From Embleya sp040629175 (GTDB lineage Bacteria; Actinomycetota; Actinomycetes; Streptomycetales; Streptomycetaceae): a DNA stretch of 64,000 nt. The stretch lies in the NCBI RefSeq assembly GCF_040629175.1, contig NZ_JBEXUX010000007.1:1-64000 (forward strand), in the 5' to 3' direction. The notes under the pieces were generated by a model that saw only the letters and a list, made by a program, of their open reading frames with translations, was not told the DNA's origin and made no database searches. Of the stretch, positions 25,952 through 34,380 are shown one piece after another (positions within the stretch are counted from its first letter, which is position 1; the number at the start of each line of letters is the position of its first letter). The position numbers and the translations under genes are program-made.

Positions 25952-26569
25952 GTGAGCGAGCAGCGCGAGGACGGCCGCAGGACGACCGCTCCGACCAGGG
26001 CCGCGCGCGCGTCCCGAGCCGTCGCACCGCCGCGTCAGGCACGCGGTGACCGTTCGGCGGCACCGGCCACACCGAGGGTCGTCGCCGCGGTCGGGTCCCT
26101 CAAGGACTCGGCCGCGGCGGCGAGCCTGGGTCGGCTGCGCCGGCGCGGCGGCGGCAAGTGGATCGTGCTCACCCTGGTGGTGCTGAGCCTGGCCGTCGCG
26201 CTGGTGTACCCGCTGCGGCAATACCTGGACCAGCGCGCCGAGGTGCACGACCTGCGCGAGAGCACCCGCAAGCAGCAGGCCGAGACCGAACGCATGCGGT
26301 CCGATCTGGAGCGCTGGAACGACCCGGCGTTCGTGCGCCAACAGGCGCGCGAGCGGCTGCACTACGTCTACCCGGGCGATACCGCCTACCTGGTGGTGCC
26401 GCAGCCGGGCGAGCCGGGCAACCCGGCGCCGCCCACGCCCGCCCGGGCCGGTTCGCCGCCCTGGTACCGGGGCCTGTGGGACTCCACCCGCGACGCGGAC
26501 CGGGCCGGTATGCCGACCGCGAGCGTGGCGCCCTCGCCCACGCCGACGCCCGCCGCCTCGATCGGATAG
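25952..26569 (+). CDS. ftsB: Septum formation initiator family protein (FtsB/DivIC-like)
   Basis: The 205-residue bitopic membrane protein has a basic Arg/Ala-rich cytoplasmic N-terminus (1-70) and one membrane helix (KWIVLTLVVLSLAVALVYPL). An extracytoplasmic coiled coil follows (QRAEVHDLRESTRKQQAETE to DLERWNDPAFVRQQARERL), and then a disordered Pro/Thr tail. The coiled coil plus WNDPAFVRQQARERLHYVYPG is the DivIC/FtsB signature; these proteins bridge FtsL and FtsQ at the septum. GGGAGG at 25942-25947 supports the GTG. The position after eno is the usual actinobacterial one. Confidence 0.9.
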   Translation: MSEQREDGRRTTAPTRAARASRAVAPPRQARGDRSAAPATPRVVAAVGSLKDSAAAASLGRLRRRGGGKWIVLTLVVLSLAVALVYPLRQYLDQRAEVHDLRESTRKQQAETERMRSDLERWNDPAFVRQQARERLHYVYPGDTAYLVVPQPGEPGNPAPPTPARAGSPPWYRGLWDSTRDADRAGMPTASVAPSPTPTPAASIG

Positions 26570-26662
26570 CGGACTCGTCCACCACGTCCGGGCGGGACCG
26601 GGACGGCACCCGGATCGAACGTCGGTCCGAATCACTCAGCGAAACAGGAAATACTCGCCTTC

Positions 26663-27214
26663 ATGGATCAGCACGACATCGACGCCGTCAAGGCGCAGCT
26701 CGGCCGTACCCCGCGTGGTCTGCGCGGCGTCGCACACCGGTGCCCGTGCGGGTTGCCCGACGTCGTGGAGACCGCTCCGCGCCTGGAGGACGGCTCGCCC
26801 TTCCCGACGCTGTACTACCTGACCTGCCCGCGCGCGGCCTCCGCGATCGGCACCCTGGAGGCCAACAACGTCATGCGCGAGATGAGCGCGCGCCTGGCCG
26901 AGGACGAGGACCTCGCGGCCCGCTACGCCGCCGCGCACGAGGACTACCTGGCCCGACGGGACGCGATCGAGGTACTGGAGGGCTTCCCGTCGGCCGGCGG
27001 CATGCCGGATCGGGTCAAGTGCCTGCACGTGCTGGCCGGCCACGCGCTGGCCGCCGGGCGGGGCGTCAACCCGCTCGGCGACGAGACGTTGGACGCGTTG
27101 CCCGACTGGTGGGCCAAGGGCCCGTGCGTGTGCGTGGACCAACCGGACCAGCCGGACCAGGCCGCCGAGGCCGACGACGCCGACGACGCAGCCCCGAAGG
27201 ACGAGACCCGATGA
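26663..27214 (+). CDS. DUF501 family protein
   Basis: The 183-residue protein matches DUF501. It has GVAHRCPCGLPDVVETAPRL, then FPTLYYLTCPRAASAIGTLE, then GGMPDRVKCLHVLAGHALA. Conserved Cys and His residues suggest metal binding, but no activity is established. An Asp/Ala-rich tail ends the protein. The stop overlaps the ppx start (ATGA), so the two are translationally coupled. Confidence 0.93.
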   Translation: MDQHDIDAVKAQLGRTPRGLRGVAHRCPCGLPDVVETAPRLEDGSPFPTLYYLTCPRAASAIGTLEANNVMREMSARLAEDEDLAARYAAAHEDYLARRDAIEVLEGFPSAGGMPDRVKCLHVLAGHALAAGRGVNPLGDETLDALPDWWAKGPCVCVDQPDQPDQAAEADDADDAAPKDETR

Positions 27215-28146
27215 CCCGACGCGTCGCCGCGATCGACTGCGGCACCAACTCCATCCGCCTGCTCGTCGCCGACCTGGACCCGGCCGCCGGGACATTGGTC
27301 GACCTGGACCGCCGGATGCGGATCGTCCGACTCGGCCAGGGCGTCGACAAGACCGGCCGACTGGCCCCCGAGGCGCTGGAGCGCACCTTCGCCGCCTGCC
27401 GCGAGTACGCCAAGGTGATCGGCGAACTGGGCGCCGAGCGGCTGCGTTTCGTGGCCACCAGCGCCAGCCGTGACGCGGAGAACCGGGAGGTGTTCCGATC
27501 CGGGGTGCGCGAGATCCTGGGTGTCGAGCCCGAGGTGATCTCCGGCGACGAGGAGGCCGCACTGTCCTTCGCCGGAGCCACCCGGGAACTCGCCGGGTCC
27601 GACTCCGTCGAGAAGCCGTACCTGGTGGTCGACCTCGGCGGCGGGTCCACCGAGTTCGTACTGGGCGACGATCGGCCCGAGGCGGCCCGATCGGTGGACA
27701 TCGGCTGCGTCCGGATGACCGAGCGGCACCTGCGCTCGGACCCGCCGACGCCGGAGCAGATCGCCGCCGCGATCGCCGACATCGAGGCCGCGATCGCCCG
27801 GGCCGCGGAGGTGGTCCCGATGGATCGTGCCCGCACCCTGGTCGGCCTGGCGGGCTCGGTGACCACGGTCGCCGGCATGGCGCTGGAATTGCCCGAATAC
27901 GACTCGACCGCCATCCACCACGCGCGGCCGACCCTCGATCAGGTCCGCGAAGTGACCGCCCGCCTGCTGGCGAGCACGCACGCCGAACGCACGAACATCC
28001 CGGTGCTGCACCCGGGGCGGGTGGACGTGATCGGCGCGGGTGCCCTGGTGTTGCGCACGATCATGGAACGCACCGGCCTGACCGAGGTCGTGGTCAGCGA
28101 GCACGACATTCTGGACGGCATCGCCTGGGGCCTGGCCGAGGGCTGA
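27211..28146 (+). CDS. ppx: Ppx/GppA exopolyphosphatase family protein
   Basis: The 311-residue protein belongs to the ASKHA fold and hydrolyses polyphosphate or (p)ppGpp tails. Motifs are AAIDCGTNSIRLLVAD (phosphate loop 1), ATSASRDAENREVF, ISGDEEAALSFAGA, LVVDLGGGSTEFVLG (second loop) and GLAGSVTTVAGMAL. The C-terminal HD-like domain of E. coli Ppx is missing, which is normal for the short actinobacterial form. The ATG overlaps the DUF501 stop by 4 bases. Confidence 0.93.
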   Translation: MTRRVAAIDCGTNSIRLLVADLDPAAGTLVDLDRRMRIVRLGQGVDKTGRLAPEALERTFAACREYAKVIGELGAERLRFVATSASRDAENREVFRSGVREILGVEPEVISGDEEAALSFAGATRELAGSDSVEKPYLVVDLGGGSTEFVLGDDRPEAARSVDIGCVRMTERHLRSDPPTPEQIAAAIADIEAAIARAAEVVPMDRARTLVGLAGSVTTVAGMALELPEYDSTAIHHARPTLDQVREVTARLLASTHAERTNIPVLHPGRVDVIGAGALVLRTIMERTGLTEVVVSEHDILDGIAWGLAEG

Positions 28147-28212
28147 TCGGGCCGACGGAGGCCGGCCGGACGACCGGGAACCATGTCCAACGTTCGGACA
28201 CCCGGAAAAGTT

Positions 28213-28228
28213 TGTGAATCCCTTCACA
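28213..28228. promoter_or_regulatory. Rex operator (ROP site)
   Basis: TGTGAATCCCTTCACA at 28213-28228 has perfect half sites (TGTGAA and TTCACA) with a 4-nt spacer. It matches the established streptomycete Rex consensus TGTGAACGCGTTCACA outside the spacer. It lies 329 nt upstream of the NADH dehydrogenase start, so either the transcript has a long leader or the protein starts further upstream. Rex, a redox-sensing repressor that senses NADH/NAD+, would repress ndh when NADH is low. Confidence 0.85.
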
Positions 28229-28556
28229 TGGCCGCGGAGGCAAAACTTGGCCATGTGAGCCGCTTTTCCTCCCGATGGGCCGGTCGTTCGGCGCCGGCGC
28301 CTTCGAACGTGGTGGTCGCCCCCGGTTCGAGGTGGAGATCACATTGCGCCGTCCCCGGGGTCCTCGGGCAGGATCGACGCAGGTCATCGGGACCGGGTCG
28401 GTGGACAAGCCGGCCGAATAGGGTCGAGTGAATCCCCCTCGACGGCACACCGTGCACAAATGCACAAGCAAAAGGACGAAGGGTACCAGACGGCCCCTTC
28501 GGTACTTCGCGCGGCCTCGAAGCACCGGCGAGTTCGATCGGTGGATACTTCCAAAC

Positions 28557-29906
28557 ATGAGCAACACGGATCGCCCTCGCATCCTTATCGTCGGCGGCGG
28601 CTACGTTGGTCTGTACGCCGCGCAGCGCATTCTCAAGAAGATGCGCTACGGCGAAGCGACCGTCACGGTCGTCGACCCGCGGTCGTACATGACCTACCAG
28701 CCCTTCCTCCCGGAAGCGGCCGCCGGCAGCATCTCACCGCGCCATGTCGTGGTGCCGCTGCGCCGTGTCCTGCCCAAGGCCGAGATCGTCAACGGCCGGG
28801 TCACCTCCGTCGACCACGACCGCAAGGTGGCGCTCGTCGAGCCGCTCGCGGGCGATTCCTACGAGCTCGGCTTCGACTACATCGTCATCGCGCTCGGCTC
28901 GATATCGCGGACCTTCCCGATTCCCGGCCTGGCCGAGAACGGCATCGGTCTCAAGACCATCGAAGAAGCCATCGCACTGCGCAACCACGTGCTCGGGCAG
29001 CTCGACCTGGCCGACTCCACCACCGACGAGGAGATCCGCCGCAAGGCGCTGACCTTCTGCTTCGTCGGCGGCGGCTTCGCGGGTATCGAGGCGCTGGCCG
29101 AGGTCGAGGACATGGCGCGCGACGCGGTGCGCTACTACAAGAACCTCAAGCGCGAGGACATGCGCTTCGTGATGGTGGAGGCGGCCAACCGCATCCTCCC
29201 CGAGGTCGGTCCGGAACTCGGCGCCTGGACGCTGGAGCGCCTCAAGGCCCGGGACATCGAGTTCCACCTGGAGACGTCGCTCAAGTCCTGCGTCGACAAG
29301 CACTGCGTGCTCTCGAACGACGTCGAGTTCGACGCCTCCACGATCCTGTGGACGGCGGGCGTCAAGCCGAACCCGGTGTTGTCGGAGTACGGTCTGCCGC
29401 TCGGCCCGCGTGGGCACGTCGACACGCGCACCACCCTTCAGGTGGTCGGCATGGACAACGTGTTCGCCGCCGGCGACAACGCGCAGGTGCCGGACCTCGC
29501 CGCGGGCGAGGGTGCCTGGTGCCCGCCGAACGCGCAGCACGCGGTGCGGCAGGCGCGGGTCCTGGGCGACAACGTCGTCTCGGTGATGCGTGGGTTCCCG
29601 CCGAGCGACTACAAGCACAAGAACCTCGGTGCGGTTGCCGGTCTGGGCCTGCACAAGGGTGTCGCGGTGATGTTCGGCAAGTTCAAGCTCAAGGGGCTGC
29701 CGGCCTGGTTGTTCCACCGCACGTACCACGGGGCGATGGTGCCCACCTTCAACCGGAAGACCCGGGTATTCGCCGACTGGACGTTGTCGGCGTTCTTCCG
29801 GCGGGAGATCGTCTCGCTCGGGGCGATGGAGCACCCGCGGGACGAGTTCGCCGAGGCGGCGCTGCCGGCGCCTCGGGCGGCGGTCGAGCCCGCGGCCAAG
29901 GCGTAG
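28557..29906 (+). CDS. ndh: Type II NADH dehydrogenase (NAD(P)/FAD-dependent oxidoreductase)
   Basis: The 449-residue monotopic flavoenzyme passes electrons from NADH to menaquinone without pumping protons. It has two dinucleotide folds: ILIVGGGYVGLYAAQRI (FAD) at the N-terminus and FCFVGGGFAGIEALAEV (NADH) near residue 165. It also has VFAAGDNAQVPDLA (FAD second loop) and a C-terminal amphipathic region (KGLPAWLFHRTYHG) that attaches it to the membrane. The ATG at 28557 is chosen by family alignment. GATACT 7 nt upstream may be a -10 box of a leaderless transcript. A Rex operator lies upstream. Confidence 0.95.
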   Translation: MSNTDRPRILIVGGGYVGLYAAQRILKKMRYGEATVTVVDPRSYMTYQPFLPEAAAGSISPRHVVVPLRRVLPKAEIVNGRVTSVDHDRKVALVEPLAGDSYELGFDYIVIALGSISRTFPIPGLAENGIGLKTIEEAIALRNHVLGQLDLADSTTDEEIRRKALTFCFVGGGFAGIEALAEVEDMARDAVRYYKNLKREDMRFVMVEAANRILPEVGPELGAWTLERLKARDIEFHLETSLKSCVDKHCVLSNDVEFDASTILWTAGVKPNPVLSEYGLPLGPRGHVDTRTTLQVVGMDNVFAAGDNAQVPDLAAGEGAWCPPNAQHAVRQARVLGDNVVSVMRGFPPSDYKHKNLGAVAGLGLHKGVAVMFGKFKLKGLPAWLFHRTYHGAMVPTFNRKTRVFADWTLSAFFRREIVSLGAMEHPRDEFAEAALPAPRAAVEPAAKA

Positions 29907-29915
29907 TTCGCGCTC

Positions 29916-29966
29916 GGGCCCGGTACGCACTCGCGCGTTCGCGCACGGGTGCGTACCGGGCCCTTT
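29916..29966. terminator. Bidirectional terminator between ndh and ABC gene
   Basis: A perfect 15-bp stem (GGGCCCGGTACGCAC at 29916-29930, complement at 29949-29963) followed by TTT sits between the convergent ndh and ABC ATPase genes. Confidence 0.85.
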
Positions 29967-30033
29967 GCGTTCGTCCCGCGGACGGGGCGTCGGCCCGGGG
30001 CGGTCGTCGTCGAACGCCGAACGGCCCTCGGGG

Positions 30034-30810
30034 TCAGGCGATTCGGGCGGCTTCGAAGCGTTTCATGCGTTCGAGGACGAGGTCCGACGTGGGGGCGAGC
30101 ATTTCGTCGACGATTCGGCCGTCGGCGAGGAAGAGCACTCGGTCCGCGTAGGACGCCGCGTTGGGGTCGTGCGTGACCATGACGATCGTCTGGCCGCTGT
30201 CGCGCACCGAGGCGCGCAGGAAGCCGAGCACCTCGGCGCCCGAGCGCGAGTCCAGGTTGCCGGTCGGTTCGTCGGCGAAGATGATCTCCGGCTTGCTCGC
30301 CAACGCCCGGGCACACGCCACGCGTTGTTGCTGACCACCGGACAACTCGCTGGGACGATGCTTGAGCCGATCCCGTAGGCCGACCGTGTCGATCACGTTG
30401 TCCAGCCACGCCGGATCCGGCCGCACGCCCGCGATGTCCATCGGCAGCGTGATGTTCTCCAGCGCGGTCAGCGTCGGCAGCAGGTTGAACGACTGGAAGA
30501 CGAAGCCGACCTTCTCTCTGCGCAGCAGCGTCAACTGCTTGTCGCTCAGCGAGGACAACTCCGCGTCCCCCAACCGGACCGAGCCCGCCGAGATCGAGTC
30601 CAGGCCGGCCATGCAGTGCATCAACGTGGACTTGCCGGACCCGGAGGGGCCCATGATCGCGGTGTACTCGGCCCGCCGGAAGCCGACCGAGACGCCGTCG
30701 AGCGCGATCACCTGCGTCTCACCCGTGCCGTAGACCTTGGTCAGGTCGGTGGCGACGGCGACGAGCGCGCCGTTCGTCCCGACGCCCGCGTTGGGTTCGG
30801 TGGCGGTCAA
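30034..30810 (-). CDS. MacB/LolD-type ABC transporter ATPase without adjacent permease
   Basis: The 258-residue ATPase has Walker A GPSGSGKST, the Q-loop in VFQSFNLLPTLTALEN, the signature LSGGQQQRVACARAL, Walker B IIFADEPTGNLDSRSG and the switch His in VMVTHDP. This set is typical of the MacB/LolD/FtsE exporter group, which pairs with FtsX-type permeases. A TTG start at 30810 with AAAGAGG upstream fits the family. No permease gene lies on either side: downstream is the ndh terminator and upstream is bldA. It is therefore an orphan here. Confidence 0.9.
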   Translation of the reverse strand: MTATEPNAGVGTNGALVAVATDLTKVYGTGETQVIALDGVSVGFRRAEYTAIMGPSGSGKSTLMHCMAGLDSISAGSVRLGDAELSSLSDKQLTLLRREKVGFVFQSFNLLPTLTALENITLPMDIAGVRPDPAWLDNVIDTVGLRDRLKHRPSELSGGQQQRVACARALASKPEIIFADEPTGNLDSRSGAEVLGFLRASVRDSGQTIVMVTHDPNAASYADRVLFLADGRIVDEMLAPTSDLVLERMKRFEAARIA

Positions 30811-31118
30811 GGGGGCCTCTTTCGTCGCGATCGGATTCGATGCGGCGAGGATCCGGACCCGGGCGACCACGATCACCGGGAGACGATCGGCCCGAGCGGA
30901 CTCTCGACCCGGTGGTCCTACCCGGGGTTCGCCGGACGAATGCGGGATTTCCCCTGCTCAGCCGCCCCAAAACACTCATTCGGCACCATCCGCACTGCAT
31001 GCGGACAGGTCGCCTCCGGTCGCTCTCCGCAATCGAACAGGCCGGCGGAAGAGCTCTCGGAGGCCCGGAAAACTCGGGGGTCAACTCGGTGCGCCGGTGC
31101 CGCTACGCTCAGCATCGC

Positions 31119-31203
31119 CCCCGGATGGTGGAACGCAGACACGAGGAGCTTAAACCTCCTTGGCCGCAAGGTCGTGCGGGTTCGAGTCCCGCTCCGGGGA
31201 CCA
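31119..31203 (+). tRNA. bldA: tRNA-Leu, anticodon UAA (bldA)
   Basis: An 85-nt type II tRNA folds completely. The acceptor pair is CCCCGGA/TCCGGGG. The D-stem is GTG/CAC and the anticodon stem is AGGAG/CTCCT with loop CTTAAAC. A variable arm GGCC-GCAA-GGTC and T-stem GCGGG/CCCGC with loop TTCGAGT follow, then A73 and an encoded CCA. The anticodon TAA is at 31151-31153, so it reads UUA. In Streptomyces this is the only UUA tRNA, bldA, which gates development and secondary metabolism. A TACGCT box at 31104-31109 is a fitting -10 element. Confidence 0.95.
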
Positions 31204-31924
31204 AATGGTCAGGGCTCTGACCTGCAAGGACGCTCGTTTCAAGATCGTTTCCGTCGACAATGTTGCGGGCTTGTCGGCGGCCACGCGATTCAAGATCATT
31301 CCCAGTCACCCCCTGTGCATCGTTCGGAACCGCGTTCCGGAGGAGTCCAGGGCTGCGACTCTCGATAGAAATCTCGATCGGTTCCATCGCGAAAACAATC
31401 GCTGACGCATCAGCGGGCTCACCCATGGACACGCTGGGTGTCCGACCCTCGGTCTGCGAGGGTGTGCGAGGTCGCCGACGCGGGTCGCTCCGGGGTGGTG
31501 CCAAGCGAACGGAGCGCGGCTCGGGCCGGGTCGGCGCCCTCCGGGGCGGCGACGGCCGCACCGGCGCAACCCGGTCCGCCGACCGACGATCTCCACGCAC
31601 TTCCGCCCGCCGGTCCGGGGCGAGGCAGCCACGTTCGAGGCGGTCTCGCGCACCGACGCGACGGCATCGGCGGCAAGCCCGGCTCGGCCGTCGCCGCGAC
31701 GGCGCTCGGGCCCGAGGTCGGACGCTCCGGGCGGCACGCACTTCCCCACTACGGCGGCGGCCACTCCCGGCCGCTACGACTCGCGGCGCCGGTCGGCGAC
31801 CTCGGCCGGGTCCCGTCGGATTGCCGAGGCCACGACGTCCTTCTCCTCGACCGTCCGACCCGCGAGCAGTCGGGCCACGGTCGCGCGGAGCAATCACCGG
31901 CTCCGCGAGATGAGACGACCCCGG
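31204..31924. other. 720-bp region downstream of bldA with no clear gene
   Basis: All frames that cross this region change character several times, and none is supported end to end. The best coding-like piece is a minus-strand 39-codon frame (about 31893-31774) containing LLRATVARLLAGRTVEEKDV, which has good third-position GC and may be a gene fragment. Two similar stretches with TTCAAGATC occur near 31238 and 31288. The region looks like decayed accessory DNA beside a tRNA, a common integration site. Confidence 0.5.
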
Positions 31925-32487
31925 TTATCCGGCCCGGACGTTGATGGACCAGCGCTGGTCGGCGCCGCCGTGACAGCCCCATTGTCCGGCCGCGTCACCG
32001 TCACCGGTCCCCCACGAGAGTATTTCAAGACATCTGCCGGAGTGCACATTCCTTATCTTCCGGCCGGCGTTTCCCGATAACACGTCCTGCCAATGTTGTG
32101 TCTCCGATCCATTGCACGTCCACTGGTTCGCGGGCGTCCCGTCGTCTGTACGATCGTCGCGAATCTCCAAGCACAACCCGGAATTCCCGTTGGCGATTTC
32201 GTAGCCGGTGGAGGCGCGTCGTGCCCACCGGTTCTGCGTGGTCGAAGGGTTGCAGTCCCACTGGTTCGCGGGTGCTCCGTCGTCGATACGATCGCCGCGA
32301 ATCTCCAGGCATCGATATGAGAATCTGCTCTGAATCGTGTGCCGCTTCCCGTCGGTGAGGCCATACGGGATGCTTTGCGAGGACGGGGGTGGATCCGCCG
32401 CGGCGGGGTGGTCATGGTCACGGCCGGGACGAGGATGCCCAGCGCGCCGATCAGGGCTCGCAGGATCGATGGCTTCATGAAACTCAT
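31925..32487 (-). pseudogene. Secreted ricin-type beta-trefoil lectin, frameshifted, with a TTA codon
   Basis: A start at 32487 gives a signal peptide, MKPSILRALIGALGILVPAV. The mature part continues in another frame with DPPPSSQSIPYGLTDGKRHT. It then has ricin-B repeats: RCLEIRGDRIDDGAPANQW, LCLEIRDDRTDDGTPANQW and RCLEILSWGTGDGDAAGQW, each ending in the Q-W signature. The frame change lies in a CCG/CGG-rich run near 32395-32415. Three repeats make one trefoil, so the lectin domain is complete. The codon at 32080-32078 (in QDVLSG) is TTA, so expression would depend on bldA. It is a pseudogene unless the shift is a sequencing error or programmed. Confidence 0.7.
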
Positions 32488-32984
32488 TTGGTTTCGCGCC
32501 GGATCATTTATCAGGTATTAATGCTGCGGTAGGGCGATTTCGGCCAAGCGCGGTCGAGGGTGTGGCCGTCGGCGGTGACGAGGCGGAACGGGTGAGCGAA
32601 TGTGGGTGTCGGGCCTCGGCCGTGACCGGATCCCGGGGTCGATCGACACGATGACCATGGCGCCGCGGGCGGCCCTGTCATGTGGCTCGCTGGTGAGGTC
32701 GTCGTGTCTCGGGGCGGTGGGGCCCGGTGGTCCGGGGCGCGGGCCGGATGACCTTGCGGGCTCGCCCGACAGCCCTCGCGCGCGCGGGTAGCGGGGGACC
32801 GTCGGGCGGACGGCGGTCGGCCTCTCGATGGATTCCAGCCGACTTTTCATGACCGGACAGTGACCACGGGCACAAAACGCGTGTCCGGACACGTTGTACG
32901 GGAAGTATGGAAGCCCCAAGCGCTTTACTTGGGGATTACTCTCTTAAGCCAGGACCCCCACCCCGGGGGCATGGAGGAGATGAC
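32488..32984. other. Intergenic region with a hairpin leader before the Bax inhibitor gene
   Basis: No supported gene is present in this 497-bp spacer. It contains AT-rich sequence near 32495-32522, likely part of the lectin promoter. A 7-bp hairpin CCCCAAG/CTTGGGG lies at 32914-32934 with a 7-nt loop, and a CCCC/GGGG stem lies near 32955-32970. Both fall in the probable 5' leader of the following gene. Their role is unknown. Confidence 0.45.
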
Positions 32985-33839
32985 ATGAGGAGCAGCAACC
33001 CGGTGCTCACGCGGCGGGGGGCGTTCGAGACCGGCCGGCAGGAGCAGGCCGGTTACGGAGCGCCGCAGCCCGGGCCGCAGGGCGCCCCGTACGGCGGGCC
33101 GCAGCAGCCGCCGATGCAGCCGATGACCCCCGAGCAGCTTCAGGAGATGTACCGGGCGCAGTCCGCCGGTCCGCTCCAGACCGGCCGGATGACGATCGAC
33201 GACGTGGTCGCGCGTACCGCGATGACGCTGTTGACGGTCGTCGTCACCGGCGCACTGTCGTGGGCCTTCCTGCCGTTCGAGAACTTCGGCTGGGCGGTCG
33301 GTGCCGCGCTCGCGGCATTCGTCGTCGCGATGATCGTGACCTTCAAGCGTGAGGTCAGCCCCGCCCTGGTGCTGACCTATGCCGCGCTCGAAGGTGTGTT
33401 CCTCGGCGCGATCAGCCACGCGTTCGAGCAGCAGTACAGCGGCATCGTGGTGCAGGCGGTGCTCGGTACGGCTGCCGTCTTCGTCGGCGTACTGGTGGCG
33501 TACAAGTCCGGCTGGATCAAGGTGACGAACCGCTACGCGCGGATCGGCATGGCGATCGCGATCGGCTTCGTGCTCCTCACTTTCGTCAACCTGCTCGCGA
33601 TCCTGATCGCCGGTGGCGACGGTCTCGGCTTGCGCAGCGGGCCGCTCGGCATCGTGATGGGCATCCTCGGCATCCTCATCGGCGCCTTCTTCCTCTCGCT
33701 CGACTTCAACGAGATCGAGCAACTGGCCGCCCAGGGTGTGCCGCAGCAGGAGTCGTGGCGGGCCGCGTTCGGTCTGACTGTGACCCTGGTGTGGATCTAC
33801 ATGGAGGTCCTGCGCCTGCTGTCGATCCTGCGGGACTGA
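32985..33839 (+). CDS. Bax inhibitor-1/YccA family membrane protein
   Basis: The 284-residue protein has the actinobacterial form of the family. It starts MRSSNPVLTRRGAF, continues with a Gln/Pro/Gly-rich cytoplasmic segment to about residue 60, and then has seven membrane helices. The conserved SLDFNEIEQLAAQG is in the last loop. Relatives (BsYetJ, TMBIM) are pH-gated calcium-leak channels; function in streptomycetes is not established. The ATG at 32985 is chosen because GGAGGAG lies 5 nt upstream; an earlier ATG at 32907 lacks a ribosome site. A strong terminator follows. Confidence 0.93.
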   Translation: MRSSNPVLTRRGAFETGRQEQAGYGAPQPGPQGAPYGGPQQPPMQPMTPEQLQEMYRAQSAGPLQTGRMTIDDVVARTAMTLLTVVVTGALSWAFLPFENFGWAVGAALAAFVVAMIVTFKREVSPALVLTYAALEGVFLGAISHAFEQQYSGIVVQAVLGTAAVFVGVLVAYKSGWIKVTNRYARIGMAIAIGFVLLTFVNLLAILIAGGDGLGLRSGPLGIVMGILGILIGAFFLSLDFNEIEQLAAQGVPQQESWRAAFGLTVTLVWIYMEVLRLLSILRD

Positions 33840-33869
33840 CACAGCGCCGCATGACGGCCTGAAACGCGA

Positions 33870-33906
33870 AGTGGCGGTGCCCCGGCGAAGGGGCACCGCC
33901 ACTTTT
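33870..33906 (+). terminator. Rho-independent terminator after the Bax inhibitor gene
   Basis: A perfect 14-bp stem (AGTGGCGGTGCCCC at 33870-33883, complement at 33890-33903) with a 6-nt loop is followed by TTTT. Confidence 0.92.
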
Positions 33907-34037
33907 GTGTGCGCGAAGCCGCGCGGAGATGCGTGGAGATGCACGAAGATCTGCGGAGATCGGCGGAGTCGGGTGCGGTCAGCGTGGCAGGGGTCTTCGG
34001 TGGTGGATCGGTGGCGCGGCGGCCTCGGGGCGGGGGA

Positions 34038-34271
34038 TCAGCTCACTCCACCCGGCGCGTGCCGGCGGCGGTCGTGCTCGCGGACGATGGCGAGGGCGTG
34101 CCCGTGTCCGAGGTTGTGCTCGCCCTGGAGCCAGGAGACCCGGTCCTCGAACCGGGAGAAGGCCGGACCGGCCTCGATTTCCTTGAACCAGTCGGGGAGT
34201 TCGCGGCCGGTGCAGGCGGGCACCCGGGCCACGAGGTTCCGGTGGGTCTCTTCGGAGAAGTGCAAGGACAT
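34038..34271 (-). CDS. DUF4287 domain small protein
   Basis: The 77-residue protein contains THRNLVARVPACTGRELPDW and LQGEHNLGHGHALAIVREHD, which match the DUF4287 pattern (a helical domain ending in a GHGHA-like turn). These small cytoplasmic proteins have no proven activity. The ATG at 34271 has GGAGG 6 nt upstream; the open extension beyond it has no ribosome site. It is divergent from the gene at 34381. Confidence 0.85.
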   Translation of the reverse strand: MSLHFSEETHRNLVARVPACTGRELPDWFKEIEAGPAFSRFEDRVSWLQGEHNLGHGHALAIVREHDRRRHAPGGVS

Positions 34272-34380
34272 AAGCGCCTCCGGTGAGCGTTCCGTTACCC
34301 GAGCGTGCATGACGGGCGAACGGTTGGCAAGCGGTCGAAGCCGACCCGCACGCGGTGTGCGCAATGGGTACGCTCCGGTT

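Noticed and set aside
31109..31897. A 262-codon minus-strand frame covering bldA
   Set aside because: It translates the tRNA gene and changes composition several times. The tRNA fold is complete and explains the sequence there.
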